A DNA stretch of 64,000 nucleotides from Lachancea kluyveri NRRL Y-12651 (GCA_000149225.2 CM000692.1:1302001-1366000); one strand, 5' to 3'; shown: positions 30,743 to 42,589, numbered from the stretch's first letter. Numbers and translations: made by a program. The notes: generated by a model not told the origin, from the sequence alone.

Positions 30743-33101
30743 ACTTAGCAGCTCTTAAAAAGAAACGATGGGTTTGGTAACTGGTGAAAGCGTAATTAGT
30801 TTGCAGTAATACTCTAGCAAGAAAGTGGCTTCTTTCGGTTTTTACGTTTTCAAAGCAAAGCATTTAAAATTGGGTGTGAAAAGTACATGCTAAATAAAAT
30901 TCAAATCGACGTTGCTAGATGCCTTTAGTTAAAGAGTTTTGAACATTTCTTTCCCGGCTCCTAAGACCTTAATCTTTATGCATAGTTTCCTCGCGGATTA
31001 CCAGAGAAATGCACGTGTCGCAAAATAAATGTTACACAATCCATCGCACCGCTCATTATGAAAGTGGTATGTTTAGCTTAAACAAGTGAGCAAGAGTGTT
31101 TTATATAACAAGCGGTTTAGTTTGAAATGGATCTGAAGATGAAAATAAAATATATGGTGTCTTAACATGGTCTTCTTCTAATGATCAAAACGTACCAAAG
31201 CCGGGAATGCATCGGTTCTTCGTTAACCCAATAGAAAAAGCTATGTAAAAAGACGGTAAATTTTCCAAAAAATTTCTTACTAGACGGAAAAGTGATCATT
31301 CCCTCTAGATAAACACCAGAATTCGTATTGCTATGAGCTACACAACCCCAACTGCTCTAGATTGTAAACGGCTGACCATCTTCCTAGCTTTGAAGTAGTT
31401 TATACCGTAAAAGTGGTTGGTAAAAAAATAAGAAGCTTTTTCCAGGGCAGTTACCACACGTCTGGTTCGTTCTCTTCCTAATTTCGTTGACAAATTTTTG
31501 ATACTTGGTGTTTTGACATAGTAGCACTCCTGTTCTAATCACGAACTTCAGATTTTCCTTAAGGACTTTCAGTGGCTTGATGGTTGCAAAATTCTCTCAA
31601 CACTTTTTGTTTCAAAGTCTATTTCCACACACTGTGGTTTCAAACCCTTGTGAAAATGTCAAATTTTTACTCCATCGCAGTAGATAGTATTTTTGGACCC
31701 TGCTGCGTGGGTTATGAAACTTGGCTTGGAATTGTGGCATGTTATGGTTTGCCTGGAACAATGATGCCTTTCACATCCGCAAACCTACAAAGAAAAAAGT
31801 TCTTAAAGATAGTGACTGGTCTTGTAAACTTTTGCATTGCTGTGAGTCTGATTTGAAACAGTTTCAATGGATTGCTTCAAAACTCGGGTCGAGTCAGCAA
31901 TATTATCACCACCCGCAGGGTCTCACCTATGAAGACTCAAGGTAACTCGTGCGAACCAATAAAACAGGATATGAAGTCGAAAAATGGGCCCTGCAATACG
32001 TTTTTTTCTCTCCATTATTCACTATATTTTCCTCTTTCTTACCATATCTACTTCGTGTAATGACAGTATCATCTTTCCGGCGAGATATACTAGTGGACTG
32101 ATCGATTAATGATGGTGCGGCTCTTTGAGTACCACGAGAATTTTTGCAAACTTTATTATCGCCAGTTTCCATGTTAAAGGTTGTTCCTTGTGAGGCTGGC
32201 ACCCTCTTGCTCACAAGCATAGCTATTTTTTTTTCTGAAAGTTATACCCATTACCAAGTTTATAAAGGACTAGTTTGTGTTGAAAAGAATCTTGTCTTCT
32301 AAGTGTAAAACTACCCTTATTTTTGGTCGGTTTGAGAGCTTGTATTACTCCAGGTTCAAAAGGTCATTTAGATTTTTTTTTAAACGTTGCCAATCTGATT
32401 ATGGAACTCAGTTTTGCTATTGCAGGGATTGCTAATACCATTTTTAGTTTAGCAAACTCACAAAAAACTAGACAAATACTTGGAAAGCGGTACCAAAATT
32501 CAATAAGGAAATTTTTCAACTTTAGAGGACCAATGCCAACTAGTCACTGGTGAGGACCAGGTATCGATAAAAAATCCTCAGGAGGCACGAGCTAGGGACA
32601 ATTTCTTCCTTAGAGTAGAGTTCGACAAGGATCTATCCACATCTCTCTTACAGCTTATAAATAAACCAAACTTCTGTGTTTTTTTGCACTGTTGATATCT
32701 GTGTTATGGTGTTGTAAGCTGGTCTCTGACAGCTGCTGCACTGTTTACTCAAATAAAGACAAAAAGTGAGTTCTATGCTTCGCTCTAAAAACATTAGGTT
32801 CCTTGATTTCACGAACTATCAAAAGAGTTTGCTCCATCCACAAAGTTTCGGGTAAGATTTCTTTTAGTCACAAGCTTTTGTTATGTGGCTTTGCAAAGAC
32901 AAAAAGGATAAAATGGTGCTGCAACCAGAAAGTACTTACCGATCTTCAAATGGTATAGTGGGTGTCAACCACGACAATGCCAAAGTTAGTCTCAAAAACA
33001 AAAGTTGCGGCGGCCTGTTCAGACACATCAGTTACATAAAGCTGACTCTAAAATTTAACTCATACCCGAAGAGATGATATTTTTGCTGCTTCGTGAGCTG
33101 G
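30743..33101. other. Unrecognised accessory stretch with short frames
   Basis: About 2.36 kb. Short plus-strand frames at 31656-31856 (MSNFYSIAVDSIFGPCCVGY, hydrophobic end), 32323-32553 (with a NVANLIMELSFAIAGIANTI membrane-like segment) and 32883-33077 are not recognised. A 97-residue hydrophilic ATG frame lies on the minus strand at 31927-32220. They may be remains of one or more lost genes, but no family could be assigned and coding status is unproven. Confidence 0.35.
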
Positions 33102-33551
33102 TCAACGTTTCAGAGGCATACGTATGTTCTTAAACGGCGAGCCTTGATCATCGTGTATTCTCCTTGACAGTTCCTGAAAGCCGAACGCCTTGTAGAAACC
33201 AAATGACTGAGTGTTGGCGGTATAAACCTCCGGCGACAACTCCCCCTTCAGTTCAAGCGCGTAAATGACCAGTTTCCGGCCAATCCCACATCCTTATTGG
33301 TTAGGGTTAACAAAAGGACTGTCAATGAAGGTTCCAAGAAGACCAATATAACCAATAAGTTTGTTCAAGTAATAAGCCACCCAAGTGTCCGCGCTAGGTA
33401 GGTATTTTTCTCCGATCAAAACTTGCTGCTCAAGCAGACATTTTTTGTCAATGCAAGGGTGGACGATGAGCGAGGCTTTGAGCCAGATGCTCAAAAACCT
33501 TTCAAGATCTGTTTCTGCATTATAAGCACAGACCACAATATAATTATTTTT
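33102..33551 (-). pseudogene. GNAT N-acetyltransferase of bacterial YjaB/YiaC type, broken
   Basis: Reading the minus strand gives an almost complete GNAT acetyltransferase. An ERFLSIWLKASLIVHPCI start region is followed by YLPSADTWVAYYLNKLIGYIG and FIDSPFVNPNQ. Next come the acetyl-CoA loop GCGIGRKLV, LELKGELSPEVYTANTQ, FGFYKAFGFQEL and the RMPLKR end. The stop TAA at 33294-33296 falls exactly between NPNQ and GCGIGRKLV in the same frame, so the gene is dead but only lightly damaged. No clear ATG is left at the 5' end. The pattern is that of Enterobacterial/Acinetobacter-type small GNATs (E. coli YjaB, YiaC), not of yeast Hpa2/Hpa3. I infer acquisition from bacteria, then recent loss. Confidence 0.8.
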
Positions 33552-34199
33552 AATGCGTTTTCAGCCCTGTTCATCAAAAAGTTTGTATTCTGCAGATCCA
33601 TAATGCATTTGGTGAAACTACTCATGTATGTAACCAAATTTATAATCGTATATAGCTACTGTACCCACTATTAATAATCACCTTATACGTAATACTCACT
33701 GGCGTTACTTGTACTCACCCCCACACTTGGTTCGTATGATACAACTACTCAGTTCTTACTTGCTTCTCGTAAGTAGCGTTGAAGAAAACATAAAATGTAC
33801 GTTGAATGGGGTGAGAAGTACACTTTCTCTGTTCAAAAATAAGGGGTGTTGTACGACAGATCCAATCCATGTATTATTCTGCTGCTAAAATATAACAGGC
33901 AGTATTTCATTACATCTCACCTAACATACCTAGCAGTCTATCGCCCCAGATCTGTAATTATGGAAGGAGACGATGCATAACTTCCAAAGGGGATTCAACA
34001 GACCCTGCCATCGAAAAAAGGGGAGAGAGAGGGGGGGGGGGGGGGAAGGGCGAGCGAAGTACCCAACCGAATAAAGCCGCATCTGGCGAAGTTCCAGTTT
34101 ATTTTACAATGGAAACCAGTTTGGAACTACCAAAGCATTCAAGAGTAGGACAGTACAATTGGCGCCATTGGGAACTGTGTAGCCGCTGAGATGCAAAAT
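33552..34199. other. Gap between GNAT pseudogene and hAT remnant, with a G15 run
   Basis: A run of 15 G lies at 34031-34045, next to GAGAGAG. ATACTCA/GTACTCA motifs at 33692-33698 and 33711-33717 resemble the cluster beyond the other side of the transposon remnant. There is no gene in this stretch. Confidence 0.5.
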
Positions 34200-35310
34200 G
34201 GATAGATAAGGAAATCCAAGTTCCAAGCATACTTTGAATTTTCAAATGTAAATGGAAAGAAGAGAGCAGCTTGTGCCTATTGTGGGAAAGATGTATAACT
34301 ATGGAGAATTCACTCGTAACTTGTCTTGGTACATCTGCTTTCAGAAAAGCTCATAGCTGAACTTGACGATTGCGGCATTGTTGTTATCGTTTTGCGAAGT
34401 AGAGAACCAACACGTTGAAGTATGTCGAACAAGTTGACAGACAGCAGCGACTGATATTGTATTCTACTTATGTCTCATAAACGGTCATCTAAAGATTCTG
34501 GTACCTGAAGTTTACGAGTCGAGCGAAAGGCTAGTTGGATTTACAACTGGAGACAAATCGACGCATTTTCGAAGCGTCGTGAGGGAAATTCAGAATGGTA
34601 CGCGTCAAGTTCCATACCTTGTGTCTGATTCTGCTTCCAAGAGTGTCCAAAGCACTCTTGGAACCAGCTCTTTATAATGTGTCGCAGCTATTCTTGGTCA
34701 CGCTTCTGCGTTTAAGAGATTTCACGTTATTATGGAAGAGAATGAGGCCGGCTTGAGAGCTTGTTCGATTGAAAAGTCCACTGGAAACTACTTAAAACAG
34801 TGTCATACTCAACAATTGTTTAAATTTGTATCACCAGCAAGAGGGAGCTAACATTTTTTGAGTCACGCAACGTCAGAAAGTTTAATAGGGCAAATATCTG
34901 TAACAAGAGAGTTATCTATAAAGGCGCGAAAGATGGAACTACCTTCCGAGAGTGGGGCAATTAAAAAAAAAAGGCTTTTTTATGGTGATACGGATGTTAC
35001 CTAACGTCTTCAGACATGTTTGAATTAGTACCGGTTCTGTTTTACACAAAGATGATCACTAATGGGTGTTGAGTGCCTGTTTTCAGTTAGTGGCAAGCTA
35101 CTTCGCGCGAAGCGAACACGTTTGACTAGTGGAAATGTTTGGGTAGTATTGTTACTAAGAAGCAGATTCAAAGATCTGGGCTATACAAAAAATTTAAATT
35201 TGATAATCTCATGCAACTTTGAAGTGCTGTGGGATGGGCCTTTAGAGAACTTTGTCGACCCTGGTTTTCGATGTGGGCTTGCTATCGTTAGTACCTACCT
35301 TTAATCCTTT
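34200..35310 (+). mobile_element. Decayed hAT-family DNA transposon
   Basis: Two ends of a hAT transposase are readable in order. A BED-type zinc-finger start at 34218-34295 has Y-F and CAYCGK spacing (KFQAYFEFSN...AACAYCGKDV). A C-terminal dimerisation segment at 35062-35190 reads VECLFSVSGKLLRAKRTRLTS then WVVLLLRSRFKDLG, the hAT hallmark ERxFSxxG...RxxL. Between them no frame stays open for long, so several stops and frameshifts have accumulated. The core DDE region was not recognised. Terminal inverted repeats and an 8-bp target duplication were not identified, so the true ends are unknown. hAT elements (Roamer) are known in some pre-WGD Saccharomycetaceae. Confidence 0.75.
34635..34663. 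repeat. Perfect 11-bp hairpin inside the hAT remnant
   Basis: TTCCAAGAGTG and its exact reverse complement flank a seven-base loop. It lies mid-element in sequence otherwise full of changes. Confidence 0.85.
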
Positions 35311-35494
35311 GTGATAGTGACAGAAAACAAGTTTTCGAAAGAAGTTAGGTTGGCTACTGCGCTACTCTGCAAGCTCCACATATGACAATGGTGTCATACA
35401 TGTGCCTGTCCTTTCAAGACCACTTGCTTATCCCCTACTGTTAATAGGTTACTTATCGTACATTTTGACATTCATATCTGGCCAATTATTATTT

Positions 35495-35865
35495 ATTGAG
35501 TAATGATTAGAGTCGTTTTTTTTGTTGCTTACCCGGTAATAATTTTGATTACCTGAAATAACTCACCGAGTCGTGCCGTAAGTCTTGCCACAGTCACATA
35601 TAAGGATGTATTCTGTTACTTGTTTACTTTTAATAAAAAACTATGTCGGTAAGCATTCTGTTCATTAACAGCCAAGGCCGATACATTACTCATTTTAGTT
35701 ATCCAATAACGAAAATGGATATCCGACTTACTCATCAGCCGTAATTAAGTAAACTACTCATAAATCTTTCTATGAATACTCACAATATATTGGCTTTCCA
35801 TTACTCGGTAACGAAGAAAGCTACCGGAGCTAATTGATTATACGTCTCTTCTTATCAATTACTCA
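35495..35865. repeat. Cluster of TTACTCA-type motifs beyond the transposase end
   Basis: ATTACTCA or close variants occur at 35495-35504 (reverse), 35685-35692, 35728-35734, 35754-35760, 35776-35782, 35801-35807 and 35858-35865. hAT elements often carry many short subterminal motifs bound by transposase. Similar motifs at 33692 and 33711 lie on the other side. The role is inferred. Confidence 0.45.
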
Positions 35866-38150
35866 ATTGTACCGTAATAAAGGTCAATTGGTTAAAAATG
35901 GGGTATAAAGTTGTGTACCCGTAATGTAAACTTAATTTTTTTTTATAAATAGTCATCCAGCCCTAAAAAATTTACGTCAGATAGTTGGATTATGTTACAC
36001 AGGAGTATGGCAGCCGCTGTACCTTCTTGGAAGGGCATTAAAGCTTTGGGTAGTTTTCTGTCATATACAAACACTTTGGCTTAGTTGGGATTCAGACTTA
36101 TAGCTTGTGCAAATAGTAAAAGCATAGAAACATAACTCTATGCACATATAGTTATTTAACACCTTGCAATATTACTATGAGTATATTTCACAATAACAAA
36201 AAAAAAAGGAAAAGCTAACCGTTATACACTCTAATCTGAAAATTTTTTTGCTTCAAACAAATTACGCAAGATATTTCCTTTAACATATAATTCCGAGTTT
36301 AGTATCTTGAATTCGTCTATCTGTCAAACGTGGCTTATCGAAAATATTTTCAAAATAATTGGTAGGGAGTTGTATTGCAACTCAGACGATATATGAAGAA
36401 AGAAAACACTATAACCTAACAATCAATTTTGTGCACTAAAAACGCGCTAATACGTTCAATCACATACAGATTAGCGTGCACCAAATTCATTGCTGTAGAT
36501 CGAATGGCGCAACAATAACATTTTTTGAGTGCAAACTGCAAAGAATTCGAACTGTATCATTAAGTATTGTTTTATCTGATGGAAATTTATGACATTGGTC
36601 ATTTGGACTCTCCTGGAACACTCCATTAACCCTAAAGATCCCTGTGTTGTAACTGTTAATGTTGCAAGAAGTTGAAAAATACTTGATTGTATGAGGTCTA
36701 GCGGGCTTGTATACAATAGAAAACACGATTTACTTATTTGCGTTTTGAAAGGTAGATAGCTGTAGAAGCTAACTATTTTATTGATACCGAACCAGTGTCT
36801 CGGCTTCTATTTTGTTCCTAACTACCTACAGTCCGGAGACTCTTGGTATCTACTTACACAAAGCCGTCTACAAGCTCGGGTTATGCATTTGAAAAGATCT
36901 TTGTACTAAAGTTGCAATAATACTAGCAAATTTCAATAGCATGATAATATAATACTCAAGGATAATTTTGATATGCTTCTTTCAAATTGCCTTTTACCTT
37001 TTTTTTGTTTTTGCCTCCAACTAGTAGTCAATTTACATCAAGCTTGTTTCACGACATAAACACTTATAGCTTTTACCAATAAGCCAGTTTTCTGTTTTTT
37101 TTATAATTAGCGTCTGACAGCATTTACTAAACACAGTATCCATCATAATTCTTATCCCCACCATGCTCGGGCTTCCCTTTCTCAAAGTCCTTTTCGCATT
37201 TAAAGCCGGCGCATCTCTAGTTTTCCTGTGTTTGTTTTACACGAAATTTGTAGCAGATAGTTCCTTTCAGCTTTTAATTTTATAAATCTAAAAATTTAAA
37301 AGTCACTTGTACATTAGACTCTCAATTCAGTGCTGCTGTCATCTCTCGAAATATAGGCCAATTAACAAAAACCGTAGATAGAGAGCTTCTGTGTACATAA
37401 AGAAAATATTCAAAAAGGTAAAGATGTTGGTACAGTTATAGCCCTGAAAATTTCTTCAAGCTTGCTCTTGAGGTATTCTTGACTTTTAAGTTGCTGGTCG
37501 AAACCTTAAAAAAAGTCGTTAACAAGAGTGTTGAAAAATGCTGTCATGAGCTGAAACGTAAAGAGCGATGTTCATAAAAAGTTCCGACACATGTTCAACA
37601 AGGCTGAATTACTTGTTTCAGGCTTGCAACTTTTCTACTTTATCCTTTTGTAAGTTTTTGTATGCACATTACAAATATGTCGCTTATAAAGTTCTAAGTG
37701 TCACGTGAGAAAGACAAGAAACCCTGTAGTTTTTTGACGCCGCGGTATTCCGAATATTCATTATTTTCTTTTGCTCAAGGTGTCGAAAGTGCCAATGAAA
37801 CGGTTGATCCCCCCCCCCCCCCCTGCGGATGTGACAGAGGCGTATTTTCGATTCATGATTGTAGAAAGCAGAGAGCGCACTTTGAGAGTGTATTTAATTG
37901 TAGAATGAAAAAAGAACCTGTATTACCAACAGTCTTGTCAGCACGAGCTGTGCTTAGGCGTGACTATGGTAATTTAGCTATTAGCCTGCATGGAAAAGTC
38001 CGTTGAATTAATACAGAAATTTTGGCATTGATACCACCTTCCTGTAGCATTTAAGTTGTCAGACGATATTCTTGCGAGGTTAGCCTCTACACACTTTTGA
38101 AAAAGAGAAAAGGAAACAAAAGAAAACGAATCATATTATTGTTTATAAAT
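35866..38150. other. Gene-free stretch before a dead regulator gene, with a C15 run
   Basis: About 2.3 kb, AT-rich, with no recognised gene. ATGGCGCAA at 36504-36512 recurs upstream of the zinc transporter. TCACGTGA lies near 37700. A run of 15 C occupies 37809-37823. The open frame 37698-38006 crosses the C-run and lacks an ATG start, so I reject it as a gene. Confidence 0.5.
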
Positions 38151-41003
38151 ATGGCTAAAGAAGCTAAAAGACCAAGGAGCAAGTCACCGAATAGCTCTCA
38201 ACACTGCGTGCACGGTGTTATTGGCTGTGGTAGAAGTTTTCCTAGCCATAATACCTTTATTCAACAGAAAATTGATCGTGGATCCCAAACTAAAAGCAAA
38301 CGGACTTTTAAGGGTGGAAAAAAGGATTTGTTAATTCATAACCTACAACGAGAAGCCGAGTACTGGCGGGCTATAGCGTTGAACAAACATGATGATCGAG
38401 TAGTTGTGCGACAGCCTGACGAAGTTGAACCTATAAAGGAGGAAGCAGATTCCACATCAGGTGGACCACAACCCAGTGAAACTGAAAACACATACAAAAA
38501 TTTGATTAAACGAGACAAGCGAGCAAGATGAAATTTTTAGCTTCTCTGAGCTATTTCCTCGACTTTCAGTTACTCAGGGTGCATAGCAGGAGATCAAACC
38601 ATTCTCCGTCGTTGCACCTTTGCATGAAGATATGTTTCTAGCAGTATTCATGCGCTCAATGTTTCCTGGAACTTACAAGGAGACATTTTTGAATACCATG
38701 GAGTTTGGATCATATCCTTCAAAATCACAAGAAGTTGAACTACTAAACAAAATCTTGGAGCTAAACCCTCGAATTCTTCAAACTGCCAACAAAAAACAAA
38801 GGATTAAGCTACACCAATTTTTAAACAGTATAATCAACAAATCGAGGGCACAAAATCATGCCACAGACTATCTGTGCAAAATGTTGGATACTAGCGATGA
38901 TGTCCGCTCTGTTGAGGATTCTTATCCAAATCTAAACTACCCCAAGGTAATAACCGACTTCATTCAAACTCTTGAGAACCGTTTACCTTCGTTTTCTTTG
39001 ATTCGTAGATACATGAAACATTTCTACGAGAAACTTTATCCGCTATACCCATATATCGAGGTTTCGCTATTTGAAGATTGTATTTCCACCATTCTACACC
39101 CTGATCCAGAAAATGATTCAAAGGCTATAATAGGACTAGGTAACTATCAAATAAAAGAAAAGATCCAAAATTTGATTATGTTAGTAATGTTTTTGAAGAT
39201 CTCTGAGGTATCACTAGAGCTTACTTTTTTGCAGGATTGCCCCAGTACCTATTCAGATTATGATGCTTTACTGTTACAAATGTTAGAACAAGAATCAATA
39301 ACATCTGAATTACTCTACTTTTCATTCACCTGTCTAGGACGCATAAATATGTTACAGTTGGCAAACGAGATAACAGTTTGTTACTATTTGTACATGTGGT
39401 TTCTCTTAGTTATTATGCCCGAACAAACCGATTTTATCATAGATCAAACCACTGCAACAGTACTTATGGTTGCTTCATCTTTAGCGAATGACATTGGTAT
39501 TTATAAAGATCCATCTGAATACGGGCAATATACTAATAATAATATTGATCCAAGAATACTGAATTTTCGAAGGAAGTTATGGCTTGGCTTGGTTACATGC
39601 TGTAGGGTTGAGGTTTCATGTAAAGAAAGACCTGTTCAATTCTCTCAAAGTAAGGCGCCTTTTGTGACCACCAACAGAGAGGGACTTGAGAAATACGTTA
39701 CGCTTTACAAAAGAAGCATGTTAGCAAATGATCCCTTGGAGGTATACTTACAAAAAGGTGCCCTTAGTAGACGTCGAGATTTATTAGAACTTTAGTTTTT
39801 AGACGAGACATTTTCTAACATAAATGAAAGCTTGGGGTTATCGGAGATAATGCAGTTTTTGGAAAAGATAACTCATCTGCTACGCACGGACTACTCGATA
39901 GCAGGTCTTCGTTACAATGTTGCAAACTCGAAAAGAAAACCCTTCGTAGCAGTGCAGATAGATTTAGATATCGATGTAGAGAGTATTAATAATATGCATC
40001 AATTACAAATACACCTACTATTACGTAAGTCGTCATCAATGGTCAGGCAGTTGTTATTTTTACATTTCGAAAAGCGGATCGAGGACTCGGAAACTGCACT
40101 TTTAGGGCGCTATGAAAGGTGCTTCTCTCTAGCTTTGGTTGAATTGATAGAATCACTTAAAGTGTTGGCAGATCATTTTGGAGGTAAATTTGACAAAGCA
40201 ATAACAGTCTATTTTAAGATATCCTTGGACAAGGTGGTGCAAACGGAAATTTTTAGAAGATTTTTCATGTTACTGAGTTTCATCTTAAGGTTCGGACATG
40301 CAGAGGATAGTTTATTGAAAAAATGAAAAAGAAAAATTCATTGTATAACATTGCAGTTACGGACCGGTGGAATAGAAGATTTGTAGCCAGAGTTGAAGTA
40401 ATCTCCAGAATTAAAGGGAAGCTGGAAGAAGTATTGGTTTGGATATGTAAATTGGCCTCAGATCATCTCCGTTACCAGCACTTAATCACGTTCAGAATGT
40501 CTATACTATTTGATTATACTGTACATTTGATAGAAAAGCGTGAGTTATTGCACATTTCTACCAGGATACTAAGTCCTGATTTCCAAAGAAGCGAAGATCT
40601 AAAAGAAGACTTTTTTCATCAGTTATTCCTTGCTGTTGCGATTGATTTTAGTAAACCAATTGATGCTTTGTCTGAGTTAGACATAATGAACTCATTGATT
40701 GTATTCGATTTGAAAGGTTTAACCGCCCTTGATAAAAAACTGGATGAATTTTGCACTTCTTCGCTTGGCACCAAAGGCTCAAACTTACATGAGAAAAACG
40801 ATGATTACAGAGACAAAAATGATAACAAGTGTACCACTTCATCACATTCAGGGAATAGTTTTTTTGCCGGATCACAAACCGTCCCGCTCAATGAGCCACT
40901 TGGTCGAGATGTTTTTGATGCCAATAATTTTGAAATCGAACCCTTGAATATTGAGGATTTGGGTGTATTTGACTACGAGTTTTTGTTTGGAAGTATGCTC
41001 TGA
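38151..41003 (+). pseudogene. Zn2Cys6 fungal transcription factor, decayed
   Basis: The pieces together span about 950 codons, the size of a fungal zinc-cluster regulator. ATG 38151 opens KEAKRPRSK and then a ghost zinc cluster. Its spacing is right (x2, x6, x6, x2, x6), but the six ligand positions now read S16, C19, C26, H33, F36 and R43. A coiled linker (KKDLLIHNLQREAEYW) and the middle homology region follow (FYEKLYPLYPYIEVSLFED near 39040, WLGLVTCCRVEVS near 39590). The end is acidic and hydrophobic (NIEDLGVFDYEFLFGSML). Breaks: a frameshift near 38520, in-frame TAG at 38584 and 39793, and a frameshift in the A-rich 40318-40335. It is of the general Yrr1/YLL054C type by eye; the targets are unknown. 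Confidence 0.8.
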
Positions 41004-41974
41004 TACCATCTTCTGGTAGCGTGTTGAATCTAGTACATTTGCATAATTAATTACATCTGAGGAGCTATAGCTAGTGTAATGGAGTAATACGAGTACTCTT
41101 TTAAAAATACTTGTGGTAGTTGCATTTTTTACGTAATTATCATAAGAGCTGTTAGTAATAATTTTTGAAGTAGGCTTCTTGAGCCTAAAGTAAAATTGTA
41201 AAGATAAAGAGCACCAAAGCTGTCGTTCAACATCAAGTGGGGGTTAACTCGTTACGTTATTTACTGCATTATAGCCTGGATTAAGTATGAAGTCAAAAAC
41301 TAAGGGCTCGCATAATTTCACTACTTGTTGCTAATCTGGTTACTTTATAACGGCCCGCCATCAAACCATTACATATCAATTTCTTTCATACGAAAAGCCT
41401 CGTGGTGTTTCTAAGATAGCAAAAAAATAAAGATAAACCATTTAAAGTGTCTATACTAGTGATTTTGTTTACCATTACGCCATGTGAATGTGTTTCGATA
41501 ATAATTGGTGAAACCATGGCCAGAACAGATCTAAAAACATAAACTGCTCATATTCATTGTTAAGGGATAAAATTTAAATATATAGAAATATAATTCGAGT
41601 ACTTCTTTGTGAAAAAAGCATATAAAATACCCGATAAGTACTTCTAAACTATTACAAACTATTAATTAAAATGACTACACGAATAGAAGAATTTACGGCA
41701 AGGTATATAAGAAAAGTAGCATAATTAAAAGGAACTGATAGAATTATTGAATAAAGCCTGCAGCTCGTACTTTACTATTCAACGAAGTAAAAACGTGTGT
41801 AATCGACATACAGACATAAAATGGAAGATGCCAGGCATTTGGAAAGAGCACACGTGGATATTTATCGTATAAAGGTATATATGCCTACCTTCTGCATGGG
41901 AATTTGCACAACTGCGTGGTATAGATTTGGCACTATAAGCTGGCAACCATTGTAAAGCAGAAAACAATACAGTT
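41004..41974. other. Gene-free AT-rich gap
   Basis: Nearly 1 kb between the dead regulator and the DUP array. It is AT-rich with no recognised gene, RNA or element. An 11-codon ATG start at 41671 (MTTRIEEFTAR) runs quickly to a stop. Confidence 0.5.
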
Positions 41975-42589
41975 ATGAAAGAAAAACAATCCAAAAACCC
42001 TTTTTCTGAGGACAGCAAAACAGCAAAATTTTTTCTAACCAAGAACTTGTATAGCAAAAAAACAACTTTGATCTTTTTTGGTGTCCTCAAGTCCGGCGTT
42101 TTTCAATTATGGTCAGCCTTTTGGATAATCATGGGAGTGCTGTATTGGAAAACTCACAATTTCTGGATGGAGTTTATCGGTGCAGAAATATTCGTGTTCA
42201 CTCTTATCATCCTTCCGAACCTGACCTACTGTGTAGAAAACCGTTTCAAGTTAAGGGAGCTGATAAGGTTCTCCGAGGAAGTTACTAAAGTGAAGCCAGG
42301 CATAGACATGGAAATATGGGACATTGTTGCAAGTAACATGAACAAGTTCATGCAATCAGAGAAGCTTTGGAGCATTTTATACTCCTTCTATGATGGAGGG
42401 GACTGCTTTCAACAATTCAGAAGACTGATCTTGAATCCATATTCTGAGCATACATCTAAAAAAATGAAGGCTAAACAAAGCGTTGGGCTAAAGCCGTATG
42501 CTGAAGAGGCGGTAAAATCTTATCAGCGTGGCATTGACAAATACTGGCGAGATTGTTATGGGCAAATATTGGACAGTGGATGCAAGTGA
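41975..42589 (+). CDS. DUP240-family membrane protein, copy 1
   Basis: DUP240/COS (DUP380) proteins are small yeast membrane proteins found in tandem or near telomeres; some act in trafficking, and most are of unclear role. The 204-residue protein begins MKEKQSKNPFSED. It has two hydrophobic segments (about residues 38-57 and 60-84) and then the family signature blocks: FSEEVTKVKPGIDMEIWDIVASNMN, LWSILYSFYDGGDCFQQFRRLIL and PYSEHTSKK. These match the COS/DUP pattern (W-x-VAANLN...F..FR..LL.P.S). The ATG at 41975 is shared in sequence with copy 2. The frame is intact. Confidence 0.85.
   Translation: MKEKQSKNPFSEDSKTAKFFLTKNLYSKKTTLIFFGVLKSGVFQLWSAFWIIMGVLYWKTHNFWMEFIGAEIFVFTLIILPNLTYCVENRFKLRELIRFSEEVTKVKPGIDMEIWDIVASNMNKFMQSEKLWSILYSFYDGGDCFQQFRRLILNPYSEHTSKKMKAKQSVGLKPYAEEAVKSYQRGIDKYWRDCYGQILDSGCK

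Noticed and set aside
37698-38006. 102-codon frame crossing the C15 run
   Set aside because: It has no ATG start, its proline run is only the C-run read in frame, and it has no homology.
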